A stretch of DNA of 61,693 nucleotides from Okeania sp. KiyG1. GTDB taxonomy: Bacteria; Cyanobacteriota; Cyanobacteriia; Cyanobacteriales; Microcoleaceae. Location: assembly GCF_014132355.1 (NCBI RefSeq), contig NZ_BLZO01000152.1:1-61693 (forward strand), written 5' to 3'. Within the stretch, counting starts at the first letter, position 1. Every line of letters starts with the position of its first letter. Shown here in pieces: positions 37,996-47,252 of this stretch. The notes beneath the pieces are model-generated. The model saw only the letters and a list, made by a program, of their open reading frames with translations. It had not been told where the DNA came from and searched no databases. A program made the position numbers and the translations under genes.

Positions 37996-38925
37996 CTATC
38001 CCCATCCACTTTTTCCTTTTTCCTTTTTCCTTCTTCCTTCTTCAAGTTGTATTTGCCGTTGATGACAATAATCTGTATCAGAACAAACCCACATTTTATT
38101 ACCTAGATCGTCTATCAAAATTTCATCCAAAAAACTTTCTGTAGAACCACACAACTCACAAGCTTTATTCCATTTTTCCACAGTAAAAGGATAGTCTTCA
38201 AAATCTAAACTTTTTACCTGAGTATAAGGAGGTATTGCGTAAATTCGCTTCTCTCTTCCCGCACCAAAAAGTTGTAAAGCAGGTAAATAATTCATCTTAG
38301 GATTATCAAATCGTGGGATAGGAGTCGGACTCATTATATAACGGTCATTTACCATTACTGGATAATCATGGGTCGTAGCAAAATCTCCTAATCTCGTAAT
38401 ATCTTCATACAATTTTACATACATTGCTCCATAATCTTCTAAAGCATGCATTTTTCTAGTTTCTTTTTCAGAGGGTTCTAACCATCTCAATGGCTCCGGG
38501 ATAGGCACTTGATAAACAATAATTTGACCTTCCTGAAGTGGAGTTTCTGGAATCCGATGGCGGGTTTGAATAATTGTTGCTTCTGTGGTTTTTTCTGTTG
38601 TTTCTATTCCACAAACTTTCACAAAAAAGCGACGAATATTTACGGCATTTGTTGTATCATCCGCTCCTTGGTCAATTACTTTTAAAATGTCTTTTTTTCC
38701 AATGATTGAAGCTGTAACTTGAATGCCACCCGTACCCCATCCATAGGACATTGGCATTTCTCTAGAACCGAAAGGTATTTGATGACCAGGAATGGCGACT
38801 GCTTTGAGTAAAGTACGACGAATAGAACGTTTTGTTTGTTCGTCTAAATAGGCAAAGTTAAAACCTTTTTCTGGTGAGTTATTTACTTTGCCATTTGAGA
38901 TTTCTAGATTTTGGTTATTTAACAT
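37996..38925 (-). CDS. phnJ: PhnJ, radical SAM C-P lyase
   Basis: ATG 38925 (MLNNQNLEIS) gives 309 aa. Core motifs are SREMPMSYGWGTGGIQVT, containing the glycine proposed to carry the radical, and the cluster region ACELCGSTESFLDEI...WVCSDTDYCHQRQ, with the four cysteines of PhnJ (C-x2-C, C, C). The enzyme splits ribose-1-phosphonate 5-phosphate to methane (or alkane) and cyclic ribose phosphate. The final 16 residues (LEEGRRKKEKGK...) come from a dispersed purine repeat, not from the family. A longer frame to 39033 is repeat-derived. Confidence 0.95.
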   Translation of the reverse strand: MLNNQNLEISNGKVNNSPEKGFNFAYLDEQTKRSIRRTLLKAVAIPGHQIPFGSREMPMSYGWGTGGIQVTASIIGKKDILKVIDQGADDTTNAVNIRRFFVKVCGIETTEKTTEATIIQTRHRIPETPLQEGQIIVYQVPIPEPLRWLEPSEKETRKMHALEDYGAMYVKLYEDITRLGDFATTHDYPVMVNDRYIMSPTPIPRFDNPKMNYLPALQLFGAGREKRIYAIPPYTQVKSLDFEDYPFTVEKWNKACELCGSTESFLDEILIDDLGNKMWVCSDTDYCHQRQIQLEEGRRKKEKGKSGWG

Positions 38926-39426
<501 letters not shown>

Positions 39427-40497
39427 TTAAATGTGTTCCTTCCGCAGCTTTCTAATTAAATTTATTTCTGCTTGAAAATCAATATAGTGAGGTAACTTTG
39501 AATGCTGTACAAACCCTTGAGCTTGAACATTATCTGAGTGATACAAAACAAACTCCGGGTCTTGAGCAGGTCCTTGTATTTCCTCCCCTAATTCTTTAGC
39601 TTGCATGGCACGGTCCACTAACGCCATTGACATAGCTTTACGTTCGTTATAGCCAAAAGTTAAACCATAACCACGGGTAAGTTGTGGTGCTGCTTCCTTA
39701 CTACCTGTAAACATATTTACATTTTCAGCTTCAGTAATAGTAATCTCAGCGATCGCTATTTCAAAACCCAATTCTTCTGGACAAATAAACACCTCAACTT
39801 CGCCCATTTTAATTTCTCCAGCGAAGGGATGGGTACGACCATAACCCCTCTGAGTTGAATATCCTAAACTAAGTAAAAAACCCTCATCTGCACGAGCTAA
39901 ATTTTGTAATCTTGCATCTCTTTCAGCAGGTAATTTTAGAGGTTTTCTTGTTAAGTCATAAGGTTGTTTATCATCCTCTGTTTTTTCCTCATAAACTAAT
40001 CCTTCTTTTTCTAAAATATTCATTACCCTGGGAAGATTTTCATCTAAGTTTAAATTTTGGCTTTGAGGTGCAGTATAACTATTTCCTTCCGCAGCTAATT
40101 TAAAGTCTAATAGTCGATGAATATAATCAAAAGTTGGTCCTAAATATTGACCTCCGGGAATATCTTTAAATATTGCAGAAATTCGCCGTCGAATCTTCAT
40201 TTTGCTAGTATCTAATGGTTGACTATAATAAAGTCTTGGTAAAGTCGTTCGATATGCTCTTAATAAAAATATTGCTTCAACTAAATCGCCCCATGATTGT
40301 TTAATTGCTAAAGCAGCTAAGTCTGCATCGTATAGTGCACCTTCGCACATTACTCTATCTACTGCCAGGGTAAGTTGTTGTTTAATTTGCTCTAAACTTA
40401 GTTCAGAAATATTGGGGTCTCCACGCCGTAAAGCTTGCAATAATGCTTCGGCATTTTTGATTGCTTTTTCTCCACCTTTTACTGCTACATAAGCCAT
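39427..40497 (-). CDS. phnI: PhnI, C-P lyase core subunit / nucleoside-phosphonate transferase
   Basis: The 356-aa protein matches PhnI in length and in MAYVAVKGGEKAIKNAEALL, ALYDADLAALAIKQSWGDLVEAIFLLRAYRTTLPR, MKIRRRISAIFKDIPGGQYLGPTFDYIHRLLDF and LSLGYSTQRGYGRTHPFAGEI. With PhnG, PhnH and PhnL it attaches phosphonate to the ribose of ATP, displacing adenine. It is the best conserved piece of the cluster and intact. Confidence 0.95.
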   Translation of the reverse strand: MAYVAVKGGEKAIKNAEALLQALRRGDPNISELSLEQIKQQLTLAVDRVMCEGALYDADLAALAIKQSWGDLVEAIFLLRAYRTTLPRLYYSQPLDTSKMKIRRRISAIFKDIPGGQYLGPTFDYIHRLLDFKLAAEGNSYTAPQSQNLNLDENLPRVMNILEKEGLVYEEKTEDDKQPYDLTRKPLKLPAERDARLQNLARADEGFLLSLGYSTQRGYGRTHPFAGEIKMGEVEVFICPEELGFEIAIAEITITEAENVNMFTGSKEAAPQLTRGYGLTFGYNERKAMSMALVDRAMQAKELGEEIQGPAQDPEFVLYHSDNVQAQGFVQHSKLPHYIDFQAEINLIRKLRKEHI

Positions 40498-40658
40498 GTT
40501 TTTTTGCCTCCATTTTTTCTCTTACCTAAGCATTTCCTGCGGAATGCTGCGCAAACAGCGGTCAGCAATTCAGCTATCAGCTTTATTACTTTTTGTTGAC
40601 AACTAAAGCTAGTCGTTCTTATGCTTCAATTCTCTGCTTGAAAATATAGTAGAAATTA

Positions 40659-40813
40659 AGAGGTTGTCTGAGAAGTCCCTTATGCTACATCCAAGCCCCC
40701 GCGCATACCCCAAAATTGGGGGATTTTTAGAAGCAAATTGACTCTTGTTCCCCCCAAAGTTGGGGGGCTAGGGGGGCAAAATTAAGTATCAAAAAACTTT
40801 TCAGATATCCTCT
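40659..40813. repeat. MITE family B (copy 2)
   Basis: This 155-bp element has ends AGAGGTTGTCTGAGAAGT and ACTTTTCAGATATCCTCT, the reverse-complement arrangement of copy 1. It lies between phnI and phnH, so copies 1 and 2 bracket phnL-K-J-I. Confidence 0.8.
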
Positions 40814-40823
40814 AAGGAAATGC

Positions 40824-41417
40824 TTATATTTTTACTAATCTACTTTTCGTTGTTCTTGGTAAACCAATAACTGTATTTTGAGCAAAGAAAAATATATCTA
40901 CTCCTAAAGGATAATTGTTAAAGTTAACTTCCCATTCTGACCAGAAAAATTCCGGTAATTTCGGAATTGAAATTGCTATTTCTTCTAAAATTCCCGGTCC
41001 TTTCAATATGACTTTATCACCTGATTCTAAATTCGCTCCTTGCACAAATAAAGTAGTTGAATTTTCTGGTTCTTCTGCCGTACCATGATGAAAATTTGAT
41101 AGGTTGGGAATAGTTTGAATATTCTTAATTACAGCAAAGTCAGCAATTTGAGAATTTTCCGTAAAATGACAACCTGTGTGAAACAATAACCAAGCTTTTA
41201 CATCTTGATGAAAATCTGAACTTAACCATACTTTTGTTTCCAAATCTAACATTGTTAAACAGGCAGCAGCACAAGCTATATTCAAGTCAGATGGTGGTGT
41301 TAATTTACCATCTATTTGTTGCTGCTTTCCTGGATAAGATAAGGCATTTAATAGATTGACAAAAGTTCTTTGAGAATCATGTACAATATCGGGAAATCCT
41401 GGTAGTTTAGTAATCAT
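40824..41417 (-). CDS. phnH: PhnH, C-P lyase core subunit
   Basis: The 197-aa protein begins PGFPDIVHDSQRTFVNLLNALSYPGK and continues with ACLTMLDLETKVWLSS, HTGCHF, GPGILE and FPLGVD-like NNYPLGVDIFFF, the PhnH pattern. PhnH is a catalytically silent PLP-enzyme-like fold that dimerises within the PhnGHIJ core. A purine-rich repeat (41419-41491 on plus) lies right upstream, where its ribosome site should be; no typical site is seen. Confidence 0.93.
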   Translation of the reverse strand: MITKLPGFPDIVHDSQRTFVNLLNALSYPGKQQQIDGKLTPPSDLNIACAAACLTMLDLETKVWLSSDFHQDVKAWLLFHTGCHFTENSQIADFAVIKNIQTIPNLSNFHHGTAEEPENSTTLFVQGANLESGDKVILKGPGILEEIAISIPKLPEFFWSEWEVNFNNYPLGVDIFFFAQNTVIGLPRTTKSRLVKI

Positions 41418-41900
41418 AAAAAAGGAATAAGGAATAAGAAAGAAGAAAGAAGGAAGAAAAAAGAAGAAAGAAGGAAGAAAAAAAGAAGGAAAAATCTTAG
41501 CTTTGTGTTAGTTTTAAGTTTTTGATTTGTCCTAACCTTTTCTTCGACTGCTATAAAATTTTATTTTTGATAATTGCTGTATACCGCCTCTAGATTTTAA
41601 TGACTTAAAAGCAAATAGTATTCTAGGTTTCATGGTTGAATAACTTCACTTTTACTCTTTTAATTTTTAAGAATAAAGCTTGAATTTGTAAGCGGATGGG
41701 ATTAAACTTAAGGAAAATATTTTCTTTTTATTTTATTCATAAATGATAGCGTTAGCGGTAGCGTGAGGCGAAGCCATAGCGACGAAGGAGCGTCGGAACG
41801 AGCGTCAGAGGTCTTAGACCAAATTAAACAATTATCAATTATCAATTATCAATTATCAATTATCAATTATCCATTGATAATACACCTCACAAAAAATTGA
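41418..41900. repeat. 483-bp spacer of repeats between phnG and phnH
   Basis: It contains GAAAGAAGGAAGAA purine repeats (41419-41491), a GCGTTAGCGGTAGCG/GCGTCGGAACGAGCGTC mosaic (41745-41815) and six ATCAATT units (41829-41872). No gene is seen. Confidence 0.7.
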
Positions 41901-42344
41901 TTAATCTCCTCTGGCAATAGTAAAAAAATTAACTTTCGTAGCTTCTGTTTGTAGTTGTTGAACTTCCTTTTGTTCATTAACTTCTGCTTCAATAAATTCA
42001 ATAACCACAGACTTTACAACATCATGCCATTCAGGCAGTTGCATTAAACCATCGCACAAAGCAGCAAGTTCAGCATGACGATGCGATCGCCCTGGGACAT
42101 AACCAAAACCCATAATATCCTCTATCTTGACTACACAACGAGTAATAGTTATTTCCCCTAGATTAAATATTTGTCCCGTCCCACCAGCGCGGCCTCGTAC
42201 CATTGTCAGACCTATTTCTGGTGGCCTTATAAAGTTGTATGTAGGCAATTTGCCTATCTCTGCAACTTTTCTCTCTAATTGCTTCAAATTAGATTTAGCT
42301 AAGGTTTTCATCCATCCCTGTCGCATTTCTGTTTGAATGTCCAT
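41901..42344 (-). CDS. phnG: PhnG, C-P lyase core subunit
   Basis: ATG 42344 (MDIQTEMRQGWMKTLAKS) aligns with the start of known PhnG proteins and gives 147 aa. An upstream in-frame extension to 42392 is unlikely. RPPEIGLTMVRGRAGGTGQIFNLGEITITRCVVKI and a C-terminal KVNFFTIARGD are typical. PhnG is a core structural/catalytic partner of PhnI. It is the first gene of the minus-strand phn set, facing the divergent phnF. Confidence 0.93.
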   Translation of the reverse strand: MDIQTEMRQGWMKTLAKSNLKQLERKVAEIGKLPTYNFIRPPEIGLTMVRGRAGGTGQIFNLGEITITRCVVKIEDIMGFGYVPGRSHRHAELAALCDGLMQLPEWHDVVKSVVIEFIEAEVNEQKEVQQLQTEATKVNFFTIARGD

Positions 42345-42887
42345 AGATTGGTTTTCCAGTCCAATTAACCAGAGCAATATTTGTCTATACAAATTCCCTT
42401 ATGTACAATATATAATAGATATATACTTTTTATCCAACTTGATTCGGCAAGGGGTCTCCCGTTATAATCTCCGATTTAACGGGAGATAAATTCACAAAAA
42501 CTAACTGCTACATTTCAATCGTCATTATGGTCAAAATATTATTATTCAACGATCGAGTAAACGCCCATTTTTCAAAGTAATATCTGGCAATTTAGGGGGT
42601 GAGCGGTGAAACCTCTATGACTAATACCAATTCACTTTCAAGATGTCACAAATAGTTTCAAACCCAATATCTGAAATAATTTCCTGAAATTACTGTGGCC
42701 TCAAAGTTTCGAGTCTATAAAAATTAACTTTTAACTTTTGACTTTTGACTTTTAACTTTTGACTTTTAACTTTTGACTTTTGACTCATACACTTGTGCCT
42801 ATTACCCTTGATAATTGTTGCCTGCTCCACAATTTTATCTAAACTAGAAAAATATTAAAAAATATATATAAACATATTCAGGATGCC
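42345..42887. promoter_or_regulatory. 543-bp divergent regulatory region of phnG and phnF
   Basis: Promoters for both directions must lie here. GGGAGA/GGAGACCCC segments sit near 42452-42487, and a CTTTTGA/CTTTTAA heptamer repeat lies at 42727-42785. A family-typical PhnF operator could not be picked out with confidence. Confidence 0.45.
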
Positions 42888-43619
42888 ATGAGCCGTGAAG
42901 TATTGCCAGTTTATACTCGAATTGCTGAAGAATTACGCCAAAATATTCATCAAGGAATTTATAAAGTAGGAGATAAATTACCCACCGAAGCTCAAATGAG
43001 CGAATATTTTTCTGTTAACCGTCATACATTGCGTAGGGCGATCGCCATTCTCAAAACTGAAGGGTTAGTGAGAGTAGACCGAGGTCGTGGGACTTTTGTC
43101 GTTGGTAGACCCATTAAGTATTTTATTGGTAAAAGGGTACGTTATAATCACACTCTCATTGCCCAAGGCCAAAAGCCTAGTTTTAGATTACTGCAAGTGG
43201 TGGAAATACCTGCTGATGCTTCTATTGCTGAAGGATTAGAAGTAGAAGTAGGTGCTCCTGTAGCTTTAATTGAACGTTTAGCATTTGCAGAGGATCAACC
43301 TATTAATATTTCTAGTAGTCATTTTCCTTTAGATCGTTTTCCAGGAATTATAGAGGAGGAAGCAATTGAATTTTTACGAAAGAAAAATTCAATTACTCAG
43401 TTGTTAAGGGAAAAATACAATAGCGATCATATTCGTCGTACAACTCATGTTTATGCTCGTATAGTCAGACATGAAGATGCTTCTCTGTTGGAAGTTCCTA
43501 TGAATCATCCTATTTTGTTAGCAGAGTCAATTAATGTCAATCAGGATGGCAATATTATTGAATATGGGGTGACCAGATTTAGAGGCGATCGGATGGAGTT
43601 GGTCTTTGAAAATGAATAA
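42888..43619 (+). CDS. phnF: GntR/UTRA transcriptional regulator PhnF
   Basis: The 243-aa protein has an N-terminal GntR winged helix (YTRIAEELRQNIHQGIYKVGDKLPTEAQMSEYFSVNRHTLRRAIAIL) and a C-terminal UTRA ligand-binding domain (about 85-240, ending with YGVTRFRGDRMELVF). This is the HutC/FarR subfamily architecture of PhnF. It is transcribed away from phnG, so it probably controls the cluster in response to a phosphonate-derived ligand instead of, or with, phosphate control. Confidence 0.88.
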   Translation: MSREVLPVYTRIAEELRQNIHQGIYKVGDKLPTEAQMSEYFSVNRHTLRRAIAILKTEGLVRVDRGRGTFVVGRPIKYFIGKRVRYNHTLIAQGQKPSFRLLQVVEIPADASIAEGLEVEVGAPVALIERLAFAEDQPINISSSHFPLDRFPGIIEEEAIEFLRKKNSITQLLREKYNSDHIRRTTHVYARIVRHEDASLLEVPMNHPILLAESINVNQDGNIIEYGVTRFRGDRMELVFENE

Positions 43620-43764
43620 TTTTATTAGAAAAGAGGGAGTAGCTGAAAAGAATTAATGAATAAGAGTACGATAGTTAATTTTATTCTTTATTATTGGAGA
43701 TGTCTATTGCAGTAATAAAGAATTGAAAAAGTGGATGGGGATACTGAAAAGTTGCCACTCTGCT

Positions 43765-43992
43765 CTATTTTTGAGAAAAATCAGACTCTTTCTTGGTTTT
43801 TTCTAGCTGTTCCCATAGTTCCTGAATTTGTAGATAAGCAGATGTTGCTGAAATTTTTCCTGATGTTTGTAAAGCACTGATATAACTTATTTTATGAGAA
43901 AATTCTTGTAATTTCGCATTGAAATTGATATTTGCTGGAGTTGCTTGCCCATAATAGCGACTTTGTGGATATAGAAATTTACCCTTTTTCAT
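43765..43992 (-). CDS. small cyanobacterial protein, paralogue 1 (75 aa)
   Basis: KFLYPQSRYYGQATPANINFNAKLQEFSHKISYISALQTSGKISATSAYLQIQELWEQLEKTKK is a compact, mostly helical protein. It is clearly related to the 86-aa protein at 46140-46400 (FLYPRSRYQGDFTPENLVFNSNLQEFAQRISIICGLETGGKIS). I know this family only as cyanobacterial hypothetical proteins. The function is unknown. Confidence 0.75.
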   Translation of the reverse strand: MKKGKFLYPQSRYYGQATPANINFNAKLQEFSHKISYISALQTSGKISATSAYLQIQELWEQLEKTKKESDFSQK

Positions 43993-44576
43993 TTCAGCTT
44001 TTCCTTAGTTTATTTCAAAAATTTTAAGTTTATTTTTTTCTTTGATATAGAGAATATTATATCAATTTTTATTTGCCAATCTTTAAGGTCTGTAATTTTA
44101 GTTAATAAGTATTTACTTTTTGTCAAATTAAATATACTTAGGGTTTGCGCTCAAAAGTCTTTTAGTAGGGGTAGGAGACAGGAGACAGGAGACAGAAGAA
44201 ATGTGAATGAGCCAGGAGGTAGGAGTAAGAATTGTCCCTTAATTATTCTGCCCAACTATGAGCCGAAAATACGCTCCATGCATGAGTATTTTAGACTGAA
44301 ACAGGCGCACTGCAATTCGATTCCAAAAAGGCGCTTGTCTTTATATGTCAATGCTTTTAGATTTATTCAGCAAGCCCTACTTATTTCAGTACTTTTACCT
44401 AAACCCATCAGAAGGCCAACACTATAATCGCGAGATGAGCGTGTCTGGATGAATGATGCGTATATAATTATAATTCGATGTCATCATTATACACAAATAT
44501 TAATAGTTTATCTAGTATACATTTTAGGTAAATTTAGTTATAATAATCAATGTAGTCAAGGAATTAACAATAGCGA
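43993..44576. other. 584-bp spacer including the left end of the TnpB element
   Basis: AGGAGACAGG heptamers lie at 44171-44192. A subterminal inverted repeat AATGATG...CATCATT (44452-44490) is a candidate left-end hairpin of the TnpB element. An ORF in 44203-44427 has no protein-like character. Confidence 0.45.
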
Positions 44577-45848
44577 GTGCTAGTAATTGAAGCCAAATTA
44601 AAAGGCAGTCAAAATCAGTACAAAGTTTTAGATGAAATGATTCTCACAGGTCAATTCATCAGAAACAGTTGCTTGCGCTATTGGATGGATAATAAAGATG
44701 TCAAACGCAATGACTTACAAAAGCTTTGTTCTGTACTAGCAAAGGATAGTAATTTTCCCTGGGTCAAAAAGCTAAACTCTCAAGCAAGACAAGCATCAGC
44801 CGATAGAACATGGCAATCAATACAAGGATTTTATAAAAATTGTAGATTGAATTTGCCAGGTAAAAAGGGGTATCCAAAATTCAAAAAGTTTACTCGTTCA
44901 GTAGAGTATAAAACAACTGGCTATAAGCTATCCCCAGACAGAAAGAAAATTGAGTTTAAAGATGGTTTTAAAGCAGGTGTATTTGAGCTATGGAGTAGCC
45001 GTGATTTAGTCTGGTATTCAGAGCAACAAATAAGTCGTGTAAGAGTTGTTAGACGAGCTGATGGTTATTATTGTCAATTTCTAGTAAATGTAGAGAGAAA
45101 AGAAGCTCATAACTTTGAAGGCAATATAGTAGGAATTGATTTAGGTTTAAATGCTTTTTATACTGATAGTGATGGTAATGCTATAGAAAATCCTAAATAT
45201 TTGAGAAAGTCGGAAAAACGACTAAAAAAGCTACAACGGAAAGTATCGCGCCGCCACGAGAAAGGTAAAAAGCCACAATCAAATAACTACCACAAAGCCA
45301 GAAAGCAATTAGCCAGGCAGCACCTCAAAATCAGTAGACAGCGTAAAGACCATGGAGTAAAGACGGCACGGGCGTTAATCCAATCTCACGATTTGGTAGT
45401 ATACGAGGATTTGAAGATTGCTAACCTAGTTAAAAATCATCACTTAGCTAAATCCATATCTGATGCAAGTTGGTATCAGTTCACACAATGGTTAGAATAC
45501 TATGCTAAGTTCCATGGAATTGCTTCCATAGCAGTGCCTCCACATTTTACGTCTCAAAATTGTTCAAATTGTGGTCAAACTGTTAAAAAATCTTTGTCTG
45601 TTAGGACTCACAAATGTCCTCACTGTGGTTATATAGCAGACCGTGACCACAATGCAGCAAGGAACATTTTAGCTAAAGGTTTAGAAATGCTAGGAGCAAT
45701 AGTAAACAGTACCGAGGGGCACTCGGAATCTGGGGGAGACCCAAAAGCTACGGGAGAGTCCGACCTCTGGTTTGGTAATAGTAATATTGCCAATCTAAGT
45801 CATCTCTATGAGCGTAGAATCATCAATGATGAGAATCCCGCATCATAA
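44577..45848 (+). CDS. tnpB: TnpB RNA-guided endonuclease (IS200/IS605 type), apparently intact
   Basis: GTG at 44577 gives 423 aa, in the family's range. RuvC-like catalytic residues are present: Asp188 (GIDLGLN), Glu277 (VVYEDLK) and Asp355/357 (ADRDHNAARN). The zinc ribbon has Cys329, 332, 347 and 350. TnpB is the ancestor-type nuclease of Cas12 and is guided by an RNA made from the element's right end. The last 45 residues are encoded within that end. No TnpA is next to it, so movement would need one in trans. Confidence 0.93.
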   Translation: MLVIEAKLKGSQNQYKVLDEMILTGQFIRNSCLRYWMDNKDVKRNDLQKLCSVLAKDSNFPWVKKLNSQARQASADRTWQSIQGFYKNCRLNLPGKKGYPKFKKFTRSVEYKTTGYKLSPDRKKIEFKDGFKAGVFELWSSRDLVWYSEQQISRVRVVRRADGYYCQFLVNVERKEAHNFEGNIVGIDLGLNAFYTDSDGNAIENPKYLRKSEKRLKKLQRKVSRRHEKGKKPQSNNYHKARKQLARQHLKISRQRKDHGVKTARALIQSHDLVVYEDLKIANLVKNHHLAKSISDASWYQFTQWLEYYAKFHGIASIAVPPHFTSQNCSNCGQTVKKSLSVRTHKCPHCGYIADRDHNAARNILAKGLEMLGAIVNSTEGHSESGGDPKATGESDLWFGNSNIANLSHLYERRIINDENPAS

Positions 45849-45876
45849 TCTGTGATTTGATGTCGGGAGTATGTCA
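45715..45876 (+). ncRNA. candidate omegaRNA/right end of the TnpB element
   Basis: It overlaps the tnpB 3' end and closes with a hairpin (arms near 45837-45841 and 45861-45867) and GGGAGTATGTCA (45865-45876). It shares the GAGTCCGAC-like core and AGAA-CCC arm with solo copies at 29864 and 55081. By analogy with known elements the guide would be the roughly 16-20 nt from 45877 (ATCATGCATC...). Borders are approximate. Confidence 0.6.
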
Positions 45877-46139
45877 ATCATGCATCTACTATAGGTAAAT
45901 GCTCAATTTTTTGGATTGAATCTACAGAGAAATAATTCTAACTTCCTGTGGCAACAAAATCTGCTTTTTCTAGTTACTTTTTGATACTTATTATGTTATG
46001 AAATTCTTTAGTATTTAAGAAAATATCTGATTTTTAATTATGAAAAATAAAGGGTTGTATTTATTATGGTCTAGGAACATTATATATAACTCCTTTATTA
46101 ATCAATTGATATTCAGATAAACTCGATCTGATTACCCGA

Positions 46140-46400
46140 TCAAATATTTTTCTGGTCTGAATTATTTTCAGGGTCTGTACCTATTCCTAAATTTTTCTTA
46201 GAAATTTTCAACTGTTTCCACAGTTGTTTTATTTGCTCGTAAGCTTCTTCAGGAGAAATTTTTCCACCAGTTTCTAAACCACAAATTATACTTATTCGTT
46301 GAGCAAATTCTTGCAAATTTGAATTAAATACTAAATTTTCAGGGGTAAAATCACCTTGATATCGACTGCGAGGATACAAAAAATCATCATCAATTGCCAT
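46140..46400 (-). CDS. small cyanobacterial protein, paralogue 2 (86 aa)
   Basis: This is a relative of the protein at 43765-43992 with the same opening (FLYPRSRYQGDFTPENL) and helical body. The C-terminus is different and polar (NLGIGTDPENNSDQ). The two copies lie on the same strand and flank the TnpB element, as would result from a tandem duplication later split by insertion. The function is unknown. Confidence 0.75.
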   Translation of the reverse strand: MAIDDDFLYPRSRYQGDFTPENLVFNSNLQEFAQRISIICGLETGGKISPEEAYEQIKQLWKQLKISKKNLGIGTDPENNSDQKNI

Positions 46401-46718
46401 TGTTTTTTCCTCATAAATATCCTAAAAGGGAACAGGGAATTTAACGAACTCAGAAGTCAGAAGTCAGAAGTTAACCCACCCCTAACCCCTCCCAACCCAC
46501 CCCTAACCCCTCCCAACCCACCCCTAACCCCTCCCAGGAGGGGAGGGGAAATAGGGGATTTGAGCAACTCTCCAAAAATATTTCGCCTTACAGCGGTTTT
46601 CATTTAAGTAAACCACAGTAGGGGCGCAATTCGGAGCTTTGCGGAACGCAAATGGCATTCGCCCTTATAGGTTTTTGGTTATGACGATGTGGTTTATCAA
46701 TCAGCAAAAGGGCTGTAA

Positions 46719-46885
46719 TATAGAATCCGGTTATATAATATATGTTGATAATTTCTTAAATTACTTCAAACCTTTAATCTCCCCTACTCCTCCACTCCCC
46801 CACTCCCCTCTTCCCCTCCACCGGAGGGGTTAGGGGTGGGTCCCCTACTCCCAACTATACAATAACTATTCAACCGGGTTCTATA
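46719..46885. repeat. MITE-like repeat, family A (copy 2)
   Basis: This 167-bp copy has ends TATAGAATCCGGTT and AACCGGGTTCTATA, matching 3139-3258. An extra CCTCCACCGGAGGGGTTAGG-type unit (46813-46850) is inserted inside it. Confidence 0.78.
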
Positions 46886-47154
46886 TAAAAGGTGGGGTTG
46901 CGCGACCCAATTATTTTGATAAGAATAGTTCTACAAGTGTACCTGAGTATCCTCAAAAGTGCTATAATTTATATTTTCTATTACTTATATCAAATCCGCT
47001 TAATTCGGCATAAAAAAATCTTCCATCTCCCCATCTCCCTACCCTATAAATTTAATATAGCACTACAAGAATTGGTTAAAACATTTTTCAATGCTAAAAC
47101 CCTTTTATATCATGTCCGGTAGCATCGGTATTGTATAGAGAAGGTAAGGAAGAA

Positions 47155-47182
47155 GTAGGGGCGAACGGCCGTTCGCCCCTAC
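47155..47182. repeat. 28-bp perfect palindrome
   Basis: The two 14-bp halves are exact complements, starting GTAGGGGCGAACGG. Close relatives at 50023-50049 and 46619-46668 indicate a dispersed palindromic family. Confidence 0.8.
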
Positions 47183-47252
47183 ATATGGCGTTTTCAAGGT
47201 TAATTTGCGTAAGTCCTGTATTAATTATTAATTATTGAAAGTTCCCTATTCC

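Larger units (their letters stand above)
46401..47252. repeat. 852-bp block of dispersed repeats
   Basis: In order: CCCACCCCTAACCCCTCCCAA tandem units (46472-46540), a GTAGGGGCGC.../CATTCGCCCTTA element (46619-46668), family A MITE copy (46719-46885), an AT-rich stretch, a 28-bp perfect palindrome (47155-47182) and a TTTGCGTAAGTCCTG MITE end (47207-47220). No real gene was seen. Confidence 0.7.

Noticed and set aside
44203-44427. 74-codon ORF upstream of tnpB, considered as a TnpA remnant
   Set aside because: It has no HUH motif or Y1 transposase pattern; its composition is not protein-like.
46356-46833. Two ORFs (83 and 64 codons) with PLTPPNPP and PPLPHSPLP stretches
   Set aside because: Translations of tandem C-rich repeats and the family A MITE.
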